A DNA stretch of 64,000 bases from BOG-1112 sp964611335 (GCA_964611335.1 CAZSXR010000002.1:496001-560000); one strand, 5' to 3'. Counted from the first letter of the stretch, positions 33,291-43,269 are shown. Program-made: numbers and translations. Notes: generated by a model not told the origin, from the letters alone.

Positions 33291-33950
33291 TTAAAGATTC
33301 TCTTCTTCTGAAGACCCTTCATACATTTGCGGAGGGTTTTCATCATCAACCGGAAGTTCACTAGCAAATTTGAGAGTTTCTCTTCTTGGCTGAAAAGATT
33401 CCAAAGAAGGAAGTTCTTTCAAAGCAGCGAGTCTATATACTCTTAAGAATTCCTCGGTTGTTCCAAATAACATTGGTTTACCAGGAATGTCCTTGCGACC
33501 TACACAGCAAATCAGATCTCTTTCCAAAAGATTTTTTATAATGCTTCCTGAATCCGTCCCTCTTATAAATTCAATATCTGCACGAGAAACAGGTTGTCTA
33601 TAGGCGACGATTGCTAGAGTTTCTTGAGCTGCTCTTGACAATGGTCTGGGTCTTTTTGAGAAGAGTTTTTCAGCCAGATAGGCATGCTCAGGCTTTGTGC
33701 GAAATTGATACTGTCCTACATCTACACATTCCAACTGAAAGCCTGCATCTTTGCGAGCGCTATGAGTATCGATGATTTGCTGAATTGCATTCTTAATATC
33801 TTTAAAACTAAGAGTGTCATCTCCAAGAATCTCTAAAAGATCATTAATAGTTAACGGCCTTGGAGTCGCAAACAATAATGTTTCTATTTTTGCCTGAAGA
33901 GACTCTTCAATTTGTGATGTATTTTCTTCAGGAAATTCCAAATTCTCCAA
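33291..33950 (-). CDS. scpB: Segregation and condensation protein B
   Basis: The 219-residue protein has two winged-helix units typical of ScpB (IETLLFATPRPLTINDLLEI and LSRAAQETLAIVAYRQPVSR then ADIEFIRG). ScpB binds ScpA as a dimer and, with SMC, forms the chromosome-organising complex. The gene starts 23 bases inside the end of scpA, so the two are translationally coupled. Length is usual for the family. Confidence 0.94.
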   Translation of the reverse strand: MENLEFPEENTSQIEESLQAKIETLLFATPRPLTINDLLEILGDDTLSFKDIKNAIQQIIDTHSARKDAGFQLECVDVGQYQFRTKPEHAYLAEKLFSKRPRPLSRAAQETLAIVAYRQPVSRADIEFIRGTDSGSIIKNLLERDLICCVGRKDIPGKPMLFGTTEEFLRVYRLAALKELPSLESFQPRRETLKFASELPVDDENPPQMYEGSSEEENL

Positions 33951-34737
33951 GTGGAGCCTCCTTTATCTTACTTATGAACGATTCTGGATTATTTTCGTCA
34001 TACCAGTAAATCCACAAAGGGCCAAATTGAGACTCCTGATAACAACGAAGTGTTGAAACTTGTTTGAGAAGTTGAAGTAGCGCAAGAACGTGCGCTATGA
34101 GTTCATATCTATTTTGAATCTTCGAATACATCGTCTGAAACAAAAAAACTTCGCATGCCTGAAGAGACTCCAACATTTTCTCAACAACACGTTCGATGGT
34201 AATCATTTCTTTATTCGTTTTTACGCGTATAGGCTTCCTCTCCACGAGAGCTGATAACAATTGTTCGTAGAGAACCACTAAAACTGCGGAATCCCCGTAG
34301 AGCGGTGAAATTTTATCGCCATATTCTTTTTCAAGGCGTTCCCATTCACCCACAGGTGAATAGGTGCGGTCGGTTTGCTTATCTAGAGAACTAAAATATT
34401 CTCCCGCGTCTCGGTATTTCTGATATTCAATGAGCCTTTCTTTCAACTGAGCTTCAAGATCTACTTCGTTTTCACTCCCTTCTTCTCCTTCGACTTTCCC
34501 TGAATTCGGTAGTAGACGCCTTGTCTTGATTTCACATAGAGTGGCACCCATGACAAGAAATGCTGACGCATCTTTCAAATCTGCAAATTGCATAAGTCGC
34601 AGATACGAAAGATACTGTTCTGCAAGTTGAGCAAGATTCACTTCAAAAATATCCATCTCATTGAACTTGATAAGATAGAGAAGGAGATCGAGAGGTCCTT
34701 CGAAGTGATTGAGTTTTAGAAAATAGCCTGTCGCCAT
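33928..34737 (-). CDS. scpA: Segregation and condensation protein A
   Basis: The 269-residue kleisin begins with LNHFEGPLDLLLYLIKFNEM, the ScpA N-terminal signature, followed by DIFEVNLAQLAEQYLSYL and FLVMGATLCEIKTRRLL. It bridges the SMC heads in the condensin complex. It is the first gene of the scpA-scpB pair. The smc gene is not in the window. Confidence 0.94.
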   Translation of the reverse strand: MATGYFLKLNHFEGPLDLLLYLIKFNEMDIFEVNLAQLAEQYLSYLRLMQFADLKDASAFLVMGATLCEIKTRRLLPNSGKVEGEEGSENEVDLEAQLKERLIEYQKYRDAGEYFSSLDKQTDRTYSPVGEWERLEKEYGDKISPLYGDSAVLVVLYEQLLSALVERKPIRVKTNKEMITIERVVEKMLESLQACEVFLFQTMYSKIQNRYELIAHVLALLQLLKQVSTLRCYQESQFGPLWIYWYDENNPESFISKIKEAPLGEFGIS

Positions 34738-34825
34738 TCAAAGTTCCTTTGTGATATGGACAGGTCAATAAGTTTCAAAGTTTTCATTATTTAAATCTGG
34801 AAGCCTCTATTAGAACTAATATACC

Positions 34826-35845
34826 ATGCCGAGTATGATTAAACGAAAAATTCACTTATTTCTTCTGCCGTTGGCGCTTTACGCCAGCACTTGCTATTCC
34901 TCTATAATCCTGAGCCCTATTCCTCTTGAAAGAGGTTATGCAAAAATAAGCACCGTCTCTGAATTGGATCTTTCCACATTCATAATTCCCAAAGAGCAAC
35001 AAAAGGATAGCATTGAAAATTTCTGCAACCGTGTAAGCAAAGAATTCCAACGCTACTCATGGAAACAAGCTCCCTGCGAGGGTGTTGAGTGGCAAGCCAA
35101 CCTAAAAACAGGTCAAGGATATCCTCTCCTTTATACAAGTTTTGGCGAGGGTGTAAATACGACACTTATTCTTGGCGGTGTCCATCCTGACGAGCTTACA
35201 CCCATACATCTCGCATTCCGCTTCGCAAGACACCTACATGCAAACCCTTCGATTTATAAAGGGAAAGGGATTCGCGTGATTATTGCTCCTCTTGTAAATC
35301 CTGATGGTTTTTTACAAAAATATCCGACTCGGACCAATGCTGCCCACATCGATTTAAACCGAAATTTCCTCACAAGCGATTGGTATGATCAGGCTTTGAA
35401 AAGTTGGGCGAACAAAAAAAATACTGCGCAACGTTTTTTTCCTGGCTACTTCCCGAACTCAGAGATTGAAACTGTTTTTCAGAATCAGCTTTTAGAAACT
35501 TTCTTACCCTCTAAAATTCTTTCCATTCACGCTCCTCTTGGATTTTATGATTACGATGGACCTGGCGACAAGCTTACAAAACCACTCTCTGCATCTGAGG
35601 AACAGGCGCGCTATTTTGTTCATAAAGTGTCTGAAAAAAGCAGGAATTACAGAATTGTGGATTATTCTTTTTATCCTGGATCCTTGGGAAATCTCACCGG
35701 TAAGCAACGAAGAGTTCCAACGCTAACACTGGAATTGGAAACTACGAACCCAAAGCTTGTTGATCAATATTGGGACAAATTCCTGCCTGGATTTCTACAA
35801 TCCATACAATTTGCTTATGAATGGAAGCCTGCCAGCTTGCATTGA
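34826..35845 (+). CDS. Exported M14-family zinc carboxypeptidase
   Basis: The 339-residue protein has an N-terminal signal peptide (about residues 1-25). It carries the M14 zinc motif GGVHPDE (His120, Glu123), VNPDG, IDLNRNF, a third ligand in LSIHAPLG and the catalytic Glu in LTLELET. The set resembles the MpaA/DAP-peptidase branch that cleaves bonds at meso-diaminopimelate in murein peptides. MpaA itself is cytosolic, so with a signal peptide this one would act in the periplasm. The start could be either of two nearby in-frame ATGs. queA follows 15 bases later. Confidence 0.85.
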   Translation: MPSMIKRKIHLFLLPLALYASTCYSSIILSPIPLERGYAKISTVSELDLSTFIIPKEQQKDSIENFCNRVSKEFQRYSWKQAPCEGVEWQANLKTGQGYPLLYTSFGEGVNTTLILGGVHPDELTPIHLAFRFARHLHANPSIYKGKGIRVIIAPLVNPDGFLQKYPTRTNAAHIDLNRNFLTSDWYDQALKSWANKKNTAQRFFPGYFPNSEIETVFQNQLLETFLPSKILSIHAPLGFYDYDGPGDKLTKPLSASEEQARYFVHKVSEKSRNYRIVDYSFYPGSLGNLTGKQRRVPTLTLELETTNPKLVDQYWDKFLPGFLQSIQFAYEWKPASLH

Positions 35846-35860
35846 GATAAGCTTTAAGGT

Positions 35861-36967
35861 ATGCCTTCTGCCATGAAACTGGATAGCAAAATTCTTTCGC
35901 TTAGCGACTTTTCTTATGAACTCGACCCTGAGCTTGTGGCTCAGAGTCCTCTTGAGAATCGAGATCAGTCTAAGCTTCTCGTACGATCTTGGAATGGAGA
36001 GTTCATCCATTCCAAGATCGAAGATCTTGCTGCGCATCTCCCCCCAAAAACACTTCTTGTCTTCAATGATACAAAAGTTTTTGCCTCACGTATTTTTGGA
36101 ACCCTACCAAATGGCAGTTCCTTGGAAGTCTTCCTTCTCCATAAACCTGAAGAAGGCTGTCTTCAAATCCCCTGTTTCTTAAAACCTGCTCGGAAAGTGA
36201 AAGAGGGTTCTCGTATTCAACTTGGGGAAAGTTCTTATTTAACCGTCCTAAAAAAACCGGAGAAGGGAATCATCGCTCCCTGTATTCTTGATTTCTCTCA
36301 AGCTCCTGCGAATTTTTCAGAGTGGATTAAAGAACATGCTTATGTTCCACTTCCTATGTATATAAAACGCAAGACTCCCATTCCTTGGAATCAATCGGAA
36401 GATTCGGAGCGTTATCAGACAGTTTATGCTCGCGAAGAGGGTTCTGTTGCCGCGCCAACAGCTGGTTTGCATTTTACAAAAAAATTATTGGATTCACTCA
36501 CTTCTAAGGGAATTCAAAGCTGTGCTGTGACATTGCATGTAAGTTCAGGAACTTTTCTTCCTGTAAAATCAGAAACTATTTCTGAACATCCGATGCATAC
36601 AGAACGGTATATGATTCCTTCTGAAACTTGGACTCATATAACGGAAGCAAAAAACCAGGGCTATAAAATCATCGCAGTAGGAACTACAAGTTTGCGTGCC
36701 GTAGAAAGCTTTATAATTTCTGATCAAAGAAAATTTGATCAGTGGATAAATACAAATCTTTTTATTTACCCAAAAACAGAAATGGATATTTACAGATCAC
36801 AAATTTTTGATGGTATTCTCACAAATTTTCATCAACCCTGCTCAACTCTTTTTATGCTCATCTGTTCCCTTATCGGCTTAAAGCAAGCACAAAATCTGTA
36901 TAAAGAAGCATTTTCTCAGCGATACAGGCTCTTTAGTTACGGAGATAGTTCTCTTTTGTGGTTCTAG
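35861..36967 (+). CDS. queA: S-adenosylmethionine:tRNA ribosyltransferase-isomerase
   Basis: The 368-residue protein has the QueA blocks LSDFSYELDPELVAQSPL, LLVFNDTKVFASRI, EGSVAAPTAGLHFT and GTTSLRAVES. It transfers and isomerises ribose from SAM to 7-aminomethyl-7-deazaguanine in tRNA to make epoxyqueuosine. The start may be at 35861 or at the Met four codons later; neither has a well-spaced ribosome site. It is close behind the M14 gene, and its stop overlaps the convergent HTH gene through CTAG. Confidence 0.95.
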   Translation: MPSAMKLDSKILSLSDFSYELDPELVAQSPLENRDQSKLLVRSWNGEFIHSKIEDLAAHLPPKTLLVFNDTKVFASRIFGTLPNGSSLEVFLLHKPEEGCLQIPCFLKPARKVKEGSRIQLGESSYLTVLKKPEKGIIAPCILDFSQAPANFSEWIKEHAYVPLPMYIKRKTPIPWNQSEDSERYQTVYAREEGSVAAPTAGLHFTKKLLDSLTSKGIQSCAVTLHVSSGTFLPVKSETISEHPMHTERYMIPSETWTHITEAKNQGYKIIAVGTTSLRAVESFIISDQRKFDQWINTNLFIYPKTEMDIYRSQIFDGILTNFHQPCSTLFMLICSLIGLKQAQNLYKEAFSQRYRLFSYGDSSLLWF

Positions 36968-37473
36968 GGGGTTTTCGATTCGAGAATGCGAACGAGAATC
37001 TCTAAATCCTCTATTTCTTTTTTCAAACTCGAAATTTCTCGGTCTTTATTTTTGATCTCGTGTTCCATGAATTTTAATTTCTCTGAGAACCTTAAACGTT
37101 CACTCTCAAAATTATCCTTTAAAAGCTCTTCTCTTTGTTTGATTTGATCTAGAGCCAATTCGAAAGTCTCTGTTAGCCTTTCAAATTGAATTTTAGATTG
37201 CTGTTCTGAATACTGTTCAGGACGAAGAGCTCTCAACATCGTTTCTGGTTTGGAAGTTTTAGATTCATAGACTTCAAAATTTGAAACGGGTTTATGTTCA
37301 GTATTTTGTATATTTTTTCGATTGCGATCACCTGAAGCTTGTACAGGTATGTAGTATTTTCCTTCTCGCAACTCTGCATTGAGACGTCCTGTTTTTATGC
37401 GTCTTCGAACAGTCATATCCGACACATTGTACTGTCTTGCGTATTCAATAATAGACATCCAGGGACCAGACAT
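36964..37473 (-). CDS. HTH protein with C-terminal coiled coil
   Basis: The 169-residue protein has an excisionase/MerR-like helix-turn-helix at residues about 6-45 (MSIIEYARQYNVSDMTVRRR followed by IKTGRLNAELREGKYYIPV), a short linker, and a long coiled coil from about 90 to the end. It probably binds DNA as a dimer or filament. It is not a phage excisionase in an evident prophage context. The start is preceded by a GGAGG about 6 bases away. The stop overlaps queA. Confidence 0.75.
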   Translation of the reverse strand: MSGPWMSIIEYARQYNVSDMTVRRRIKTGRLNAELREGKYYIPVQASGDRNRKNIQNTEHKPVSNFEVYESKTSKPETMLRALRPEQYSEQQSKIQFERLTETFELALDQIKQREELLKDNFESERLRFSEKLKFMEHEIKNKDREISSLKKEIEDLEILVRILESKTP

Positions 37474-37548
37474 CGATTACCTCCGAACTTTTTCTTATCA
37501 GAAACAAGTCTAGCATAATTCGATATGAGGAAATTCGGCAAATATTAC

Positions 37549-38286
37549 CTAGCTTAGAGATGTACTTATATCTTGTGCAACTTCCTCTGTGTTTTTTCTG
37601 CGTCTTGGTTCGAGAAAGATTATATCAAAAAGAAGACATGAGACCCCTATTGTTATCATAGAATCTGCCCAATTAAACTTTGGAAAATCATAAGCCCAAA
37701 CAGAACTATCAATTGCAAAGTTCAAAAAATCTAGATTTTGAGGGAATAAATTAAAATTGAAATTCAAATGAAAGGGAAGAGGGATGACCCAATGGACATC
37801 GAGAAAATCAATGACATAACCTTGTCGAACCCGATCTGAAAAATTCCCAATCGCCCCTGAAAGGATCAAAACAAAAGCACAGCGAGCTAAGCGATGTTGA
37901 ATAGGTGTCGTCCACAAGTAATAAAAAATTACAAGGACCGCAATAAGAGTTACAAAATGGAAGAAAGGAACTCTTATTCTGTCATTCAGATCCGATAACA
38001 TACCCCAAGCAGCACCCTGATTACGAACATATGTAAAATTGAATCCTAAAAAAAACCCATCATGATTGCTCAAAGCTTCCTGTTTCCCAAAAGAAATGAC
38101 AGGAGTGGAAGCGCCTCTATACATTTTAAGGTTTGTTGGCGAGGACCATAGAAGAAGGCTTTTTTCAGCCATATTTTTTGTTGTGAGATCGACACCCACG
38201 GAACCTACAAGAACTAAAAAAAGAGCCATGTACGAAAATACTCGCGCTGTTTTCAAAGAAATGTTCCCCTTCCTTAAAGAAATCAC
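37549..38286 (-). CDS. lspA: Signal peptidase II (prolipoprotein), enlarged
   Basis: The 245-residue inner-membrane aspartic protease has the LspA blocks VRNQGAAWGML, LSGAIGNFSDRVRQGYVIDF and FPKFNWADSMITIG, whose two Asp form the active site. It cleaves the signal peptide of lipid-modified lipoproteins, many of which are encoded here. Typical LspA has about 160 residues; extra sequence lies in a periplasmic loop near the N terminus (after VDLTTKN) and between the two catalytic blocks (about 35 residues rich in Phe, Asn and Leu). The lipoprotein genes at 38347-43072 are directly upstream in the same direction. Confidence 0.92.
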   Translation of the reverse strand: MISLRKGNISLKTARVFSYMALFLVLVGSVGVDLTTKNMAEKSLLLWSSPTNLKMYRGASTPVISFGKQEALSNHDGFFLGFNFTYVRNQGAAWGMLSDLNDRIRVPFFHFVTLIAVLVIFYYLWTTPIQHRLARCAFVLILSGAIGNFSDRVRQGYVIDFLDVHWVIPLPFHLNFNFNLFPQNLDFLNFAIDSSVWAYDFPKFNWADSMITIGVSCLLFDIIFLEPRRRKNTEEVAQDISTSLS

Positions 38287-38346
38287 TGAATTTGATGCAC
38301 ACCACGTCTAGAATACATGAAAGAGTATAGGTGAGGAAATTTCTAA

Positions 38347-39687
38347 TTAGAGTTCTCCCAAAGCCCTCAACTGAGAATCACATGACATAAGTTGTTGAGT
38401 CAAAGCTGCAACTTCCTGATCTATTGCCTGCGAAGAATTGGCAAGTTTTTGTTCAGCCAAACAGGTCCGCGACACTGAGCTTTGTGGGTCCATAACGGTC
38501 TGAACAGCATCTGCTAAGACCGTTAAAGATGTTGCTGGATTCATCATCTCTACGAACCCCCCTATCGCATGAGCAAGGGTTCCAATCATATTACAAAATG
38601 AGCCTATTCCTGCAACAGTTGGGGTTGAATTTCTGCAGTAAGCCTGTTGCTGAGTTAATGTCATCGTCGAGTTGCTGTCTTTCAACGCTGTCATACAGTT
38701 TGTATCTATGCCTGTCGTATTTGTTGCGCTACAGATTTTGTTTTTTGTTTTTATAATTGCTTCTTTTGCTGAACCCATTGCAGACCGCACTCCCTCTAGT
38801 ACATGGTGGATAGCTCCGATCTTATCAAGCTCTTTAATCAAAGCTTCTGGTGCCCAAAACCACATTTTAAAAAAGATATCGTTTATGATTTCGTCCAGCA
38901 CATTTATTTTAAATTCATAGAACTCTGCGTTTTTTTTGTCCCCTTGAAGACAGAATATAAGATCACTTCTATAATTGATCATCAATTGCTTCTTTTGCTC
39001 ACCAATACGATTTAATTCATCCAAGATTCCTTGTCTTTTAGCAAAGAGAGCTGTGACTTGCGTATTACTAACATGAGAATTATAAGCGATGCTTGTATAA
39101 GGCCCGCAATTTTGATTTGGATTCAATGCATCTGATGGTTGAACACAAGCTTGTAATGACAATGAGACATTTCCTGAAAATAAATGAGGAAATTGAATTG
39201 AATTATAGGGAGTAACATTCTCAACACAAGCTCCACCAAGGCCACAAGACTGTGTACTTGAAGCTACACAGGGGTTCGCTTGTACAATTTGTTCTTCCGG
39301 GCACAGTTTCCACTGAATGTATTGCGTAGGACCTGATGCTACAAAATTTACAACTTCAGCTCTTGAGCCTCCACTCAAAAGCGGTCCAATAGAAACGTTG
39401 GAAACGACTAGTTTCGATGCATCTATTTGAACGGGGGCTGGAGCAGAAACATTATCATCGGTAGGGGGAGTAAAAGTTGAAGGTCCCACACCAGAAGAAG
39501 ATGTCGAATAGTTCATTACAGGGTTTGATTGTAATGATGTTACACCTTTAGCTTTATTAGAAACAGATGCAGTCGTTTTAGGAACAGCCGTCTGAGTACA
39601 AGAATATAAAATTACTACTATTGCTGTTAATGATAAAGTTTTCAAAGCAAGACTCCAATTATTTTGTTGTCTGACAATTCGTATCAT
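38347..39687 (-). CDS. Lipoprotein of unknown function
   Basis: The 446-residue protein has a lipoprotein signal peptide ending VVILYSC (Cys30). A Ser/Thr/Pro-rich linker follows, then a beta-rich domain with several cysteine pairs, and from about 225 a long helical region. It is the last gene of a three-gene operon: its start lies 29 bases inside the end of the preceding lipoprotein gene. It is not an obvious paralogue of that gene. I recognise no family. Confidence 0.72.
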   Translation of the reverse strand: MIRIVRQQNNWSLALKTLSLTAIVVILYSCTQTAVPKTTASVSNKAKGVTSLQSNPVMNYSTSSSGVGPSTFTPPTDDNVSAPAPVQIDASKLVVSNVSIGPLLSGGSRAEVVNFVASGPTQYIQWKLCPEEQIVQANPCVASSTQSCGLGGACVENVTPYNSIQFPHLFSGNVSLSLQACVQPSDALNPNQNCGPYTSIAYNSHVSNTQVTALFAKRQGILDELNRIGEQKKQLMINYRSDLIFCLQGDKKNAEFYEFKINVLDEIINDIFFKMWFWAPEALIKELDKIGAIHHVLEGVRSAMGSAKEAIIKTKNKICSATNTTGIDTNCMTALKDSNSTMTLTQQQAYCRNSTPTVAGIGSFCNMIGTLAHAIGGFVEMMNPATSLTVLADAVQTVMDPQSSVSRTCLAEQKLANSSQAIDQEVAALTQQLMSCDSQLRALGEL

Positions 39688-41362
39688 ACATTAATTTATT
39701 CCAATTAGGGTCGGACCTAAGATTTGACGCTTGCCAAGAAAGAACTGCATTAGAAGAGTACAGAGTACTTCCTAGAATGATGTTCAAATTTGACGCATCG
39801 TAAATCGTAAAACCCGTAACACTCGGTGTATCTATCGCAATCTTAATTCCTGTAATCGTGTAGGTATCTATTTCCTGGCAAATTCTCGTACATGAGCTGT
39901 TCGCTCCAAGGAATCCACTTGTACATCTAGGTCCTAAATCATCAATGGTCACTCCCAACTTTTTCAAACTTAAATACTGAATATTCCCAACAACTGCTTG
40001 TTCAGAGACCTGTCCAACCCAGGGAGGTCCTCCAATAGGTGCTGTATTTTGATCTAAATTCACAGTCACAGAAGATCCCATATCAACGCTGATGATATTA
40101 CCTGAACCTAGAGGCATAAGAACATTGCTTCCTGAAGGGCCTGGCATCATAGATGGACACATCTTATTCACATCAGACACAGCTTTCGGATCATTCTTTT
40201 TCCCCACGATAGTTACACTTAATTGAACAATGGGTTCGCTCGCATGACATCCAATAACTGACGTTGTTTGCAATTCATTTGTTAAATTCATAACTTCGTT
40301 TTGCAAAGTATCCAGTCGAGGTAAAAGTGTTGAAATTTGATGTTCAAGAGCTAAGATTTCAGATATTAACTGAGATTTTGTCATCTGCAATTGTTTCGGA
40401 GTCGAAGTTGAAACTGGAGAAAAGACAGAAGCCGCTTCACTTTGAACACTCTGACTTGCAATTTTAGAAGTAATTTGAGTTTTAATATTATCTATTTCTC
40501 TAGCCTGAACAGTACACATGGAGGAGCGTTGCATTGCAAGTATTGTATCTAAAGAAAGCATGTATCTATAGTTCTTAAAAGATGTGTTAGAATCTTGTAA
40601 CAGTGGACCATCTGCAATCTTCACACCATTAAAAAAAAGTTGAACATAAAAATTGTTTATAATGGGTTGAGCTTTTCCACTCGCTATGGCGCTCATATTT
40701 TCATCTGCTCTTTTTATTTCTATAAGTGTAACTTGGCCTATGGTAGGTGATTGAATGCCACTAACACCGCCATGGAAGCTAAAATTTATATGAGTATTTC
40801 CTGCACCAAAAGGGGTGCTGATGTAATTTCCATTGATAACTATTGCATATTGCCCATCAACTTTTTTCAAAGGATTGCCACTTGTATCTGTCAACTGAAC
40901 AGAAAATCCATCCCCGATGTTCGTCGACTTACAAATCAAATTCGTACCTGGCAATAGAGGATTTGCCACAGCACATTGTGCTCTTAGTGAACTGAGACGT
41001 GAACACAAAGCACTCACAATTTGATTATCAGCTTTTACGTTATTCTGATGATTCGTTAAATCTGACTTTCTACTATTGTAGTAAGTCACCAAATCACCTT
41101 GACTCATCGCATTCAAAGAAGAGTCTGGTGAAGACACAATTGTTGAATTCGAAGATGAATTTTGTCCATTTGAAGATGAGCTTTGGCCCTCAGATCCACT
41201 AGATGCTGTTTCTGAACCAGCTGAAACACCTACTGAGGTTCCGGTAACAGCACCCGCAACTACACCTGAACTTGTTTTTCGAGCTGCTGTGTTTGTTGTA
41301 GGAGAACAAGACGATAAACAAAAATAAATTATGATGCTGCTGTTATAGAATTTGACTTTCAT
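39659..41362 (-). CDS. Lipoprotein, paralogue of the adjacent upstream gene
   Basis: The 567-residue protein has a lipoprotein signal ending FCLSSC (Cys19), a low-complexity Ser/Gly/Asn linker to about 75, then a folded part. It shares many blocks with the gene at 41390-43072: YISTPFGAG, IEIKRADENMSAI, FYVQLFFNGVKI, GGPPWV, CTSGFLGANSSC, SVTGFTIYD, ILGSTLYSS and the end MYDTNCQ. A helical segment lies at about 310-370. This is a tandem duplication. The family is not recognised; an outer-membrane surface role is likely from the lipid anchor. Confidence 0.75.
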   Translation of the reverse strand: MKVKFYNSSIIIYFCLSSCSPTTNTAARKTSSGVVAGAVTGTSVGVSAGSETASSGSEGQSSSSNGQNSSSNSTIVSSPDSSLNAMSQGDLVTYYNSRKSDLTNHQNNVKADNQIVSALCSRLSSLRAQCAVANPLLPGTNLICKSTNIGDGFSVQLTDTSGNPLKKVDGQYAIVINGNYISTPFGAGNTHINFSFHGGVSGIQSPTIGQVTLIEIKRADENMSAIASGKAQPIINNFYVQLFFNGVKIADGPLLQDSNTSFKNYRYMLSLDTILAMQRSSMCTVQAREIDNIKTQITSKIASQSVQSEAASVFSPVSTSTPKQLQMTKSQLISEILALEHQISTLLPRLDTLQNEVMNLTNELQTTSVIGCHASEPIVQLSVTIVGKKNDPKAVSDVNKMCPSMMPGPSGSNVLMPLGSGNIISVDMGSSVTVNLDQNTAPIGGPPWVGQVSEQAVVGNIQYLSLKKLGVTIDDLGPRCTSGFLGANSSCTRICQEIDTYTITGIKIAIDTPSVTGFTIYDASNLNIILGSTLYSSNAVLSWQASNLRSDPNWNKLMYDTNCQTTK

Positions 41363-41389
41363 GCGTTCCCCTAACTCATTAATTCAACG

Positions 41390-43072
41390 TTATTTCATCT
41401 TTTGACAATTTGTATCGTACATAAATTTGATCCAATTTGGATCTCCACGAAAGTTATCCGCAGTCCACGACATCAAAGCTGATTTCGAATAAAGGGTACT
41501 ACCAAGAATTGTATTGATGTTTGAATTTTGATATATTGTAACACCCGTAGCACTGGGAGTATCGACTGATATCTTTATTCCCGTAATCGAAAAAGTATTG
41601 ATTTCAGCACAGACTTCAGCACAAGCACTGCTTGCTCCGAGAAATCCAACTTTACAAACAGGACCTTGATCTTGGATCTCCACTGCTAATTTTTTCAACC
41701 GTAGATATTGAATATCGCCCACGAGTGCATTCGAGACAGGACTAACCCAAGGAGGTCCTCCAATAGAATAGGTGTTCTGATCAATTTGCAAAGCGATAGA
41801 AGATCCCATATCCACTCCCAATATATTTCCAGGCCCCGTGGGAGGAATCACAGGACATTTGTCCCAGTTTTCAGCAAGCAACTTTGGTTCGTTTTTTTGC
41901 CCTTGAATGTCGATTGATATTTGAAGGATTGGCTCGTTTGCATGACATCCAATGGTTCTATCGGTTTGAATCTCACTTGTGAGTAATAGAACTTGATTCT
42001 GGACATTATTCAACAAAGGCGCCACAGTACTAATTTTGCTTTCAGCATCCAGAATTGCGTTGATCATTTGATCTTTTGAAAGAACAGGCTTTGGTAAATT
42101 TGCAGCATTTTGCTCATTTTGAGTTTGTATGCTCGTTGTTATCTGCTTTTTTATTTCATTCATTTCAGCAGCACTAACAATACAATTCCTTGAACTCGCC
42201 AATGAAAAAATAGTTGAAAGTGAGACATTATATCTAAAGTTCTTATATGTTGGATTTGAATCACTCGTTGTAAGACCATCAGTTAGTTTAATACCATTAT
42301 AGTAGAGTTGTACAAAAAAGGTATTTTTGTCAGGCATCGCTTTCCCTTTTCCACTCAGAATTGCACTGACATTTTCATCCGCGCGTCGAATTTCGATTTG
42401 AGATATCTGACTTATAGACGGTGAAATTACGTTCGAACCACCAGCTTGAAAAATAAATGAAATATTTGTAGGTCCTGCACCAAAAGGAGTGCTTACGTAG
42501 TTTGTGTTCGCAACAAGAACAAACTGTCCATCTACACTTTTCAGCGCATTCCCCGTCGTATCTGTAAGCAAGACAGAAAACTGACCTTGATTGTTTGTTG
42601 ACAGAGTCCCAGCACCACAGTTTAAATTCGAAGCAGAAGTTGGAATAATAGGATTCGAGACAGGACATTGCGTCCTTAGTTGATTTATTCTCATACACAA
42701 AGCTGTAGCAATCTGACTATCAATTGCATAGTTTTCCTGATCGCTTTTCAATTCCGCAATCCGAGCATTATAATATGCAGCAACCTGACTTGATGTCATT
42801 GCTTGAAACGTAGATAGATTTGCAACGAATCCTGAAGATGTCACAATTGTAGAAGCAGAACTGGACGTGTTAGAAGAAGCACCGGAACTAGAGGATGAGG
42901 ACGACAAAGAAGCATTTGAGTTGCCTCCATTAGAAGGATTTGAATTTGGATTTGAACTTTGAATTGACCCGCTTTTCACTGCTGCAGTACGTGAGCTACT
43001 CATACTGGTAGGAGAACACCCACTTGAAAAGATAAAAATGTAAACGCTCAAAATGTAGATCTTGATATGCAT
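41390..43072 (-). CDS. Lipoprotein, first gene of a three-lipoprotein operon
   Basis: The 560-residue protein has a lipoprotein signal ending FIFSSGC (Cys19), a long Ser/Asn/Gly linker to about 75, and the same ordered blocks as the next gene: YVSTPFGAG, IEIRRADENVSAI, FFVQLYYNGIKL, GGPPWVSPV, CKVGFLGASSAC, SATGVTIYQ, ILGSTLYSK and MYDTNCQ. Conserved cysteine pairs suggest disulfides. It is 27 bases ahead of the paralogue. Function is unknown. Confidence 0.75.
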   Translation of the reverse strand: MHIKIYILSVYIFIFSSGCSPTSMSSSRTAAVKSGSIQSSNPNSNPSNGGNSNASLSSSSSSSGASSNTSSSASTIVTSSGFVANLSTFQAMTSSQVAAYYNARIAELKSDQENYAIDSQIATALCMRINQLRTQCPVSNPIIPTSASNLNCGAGTLSTNNQGQFSVLLTDTTGNALKSVDGQFVLVANTNYVSTPFGAGPTNISFIFQAGGSNVISPSISQISQIEIRRADENVSAILSGKGKAMPDKNTFFVQLYYNGIKLTDGLTTSDSNPTYKNFRYNVSLSTIFSLASSRNCIVSAAEMNEIKKQITTSIQTQNEQNAANLPKPVLSKDQMINAILDAESKISTVAPLLNNVQNQVLLLTSEIQTDRTIGCHANEPILQISIDIQGQKNEPKLLAENWDKCPVIPPTGPGNILGVDMGSSIALQIDQNTYSIGGPPWVSPVSNALVGDIQYLRLKKLAVEIQDQGPVCKVGFLGASSACAEVCAEINTFSITGIKISVDTPSATGVTIYQNSNINTILGSTLYSKSALMSWTADNFRGDPNWIKFMYDTNCQKMK

Positions 43073-43190
43073 GAGTTCCTCTTAACGATACCAGTCTTTA
43101 CGCACTCTTATCGGTGATATACCTGTGAACTTTATTTACACAAATGGTACCTTAGAAGAGATAGGAAATTTGTTTTGTTAAAAAATGAAC

Positions 43191-43220
43191 TTGGTCTTTT
43201 TCGAAATACAGTCTTATAAT
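43191..43220 (+). promoter_or_regulatory. Candidate promoter of ldcA-mpl
   Basis: TTGGTC at 43191-43196 and a perfect TATAAT at 43215-43220 are 18 bases apart. A 12-bp palindrome ATTCTATAGAAT (43219-43230) overlaps the -10 and the probable start point, which could be a repressor site or chance in AT-rich sequence. Confidence 0.5.
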
Positions 43221-43269
43221 TCTATAGAATCCGTTTCCTACGTTTATGATCCGAACAGGAGAACATAGC

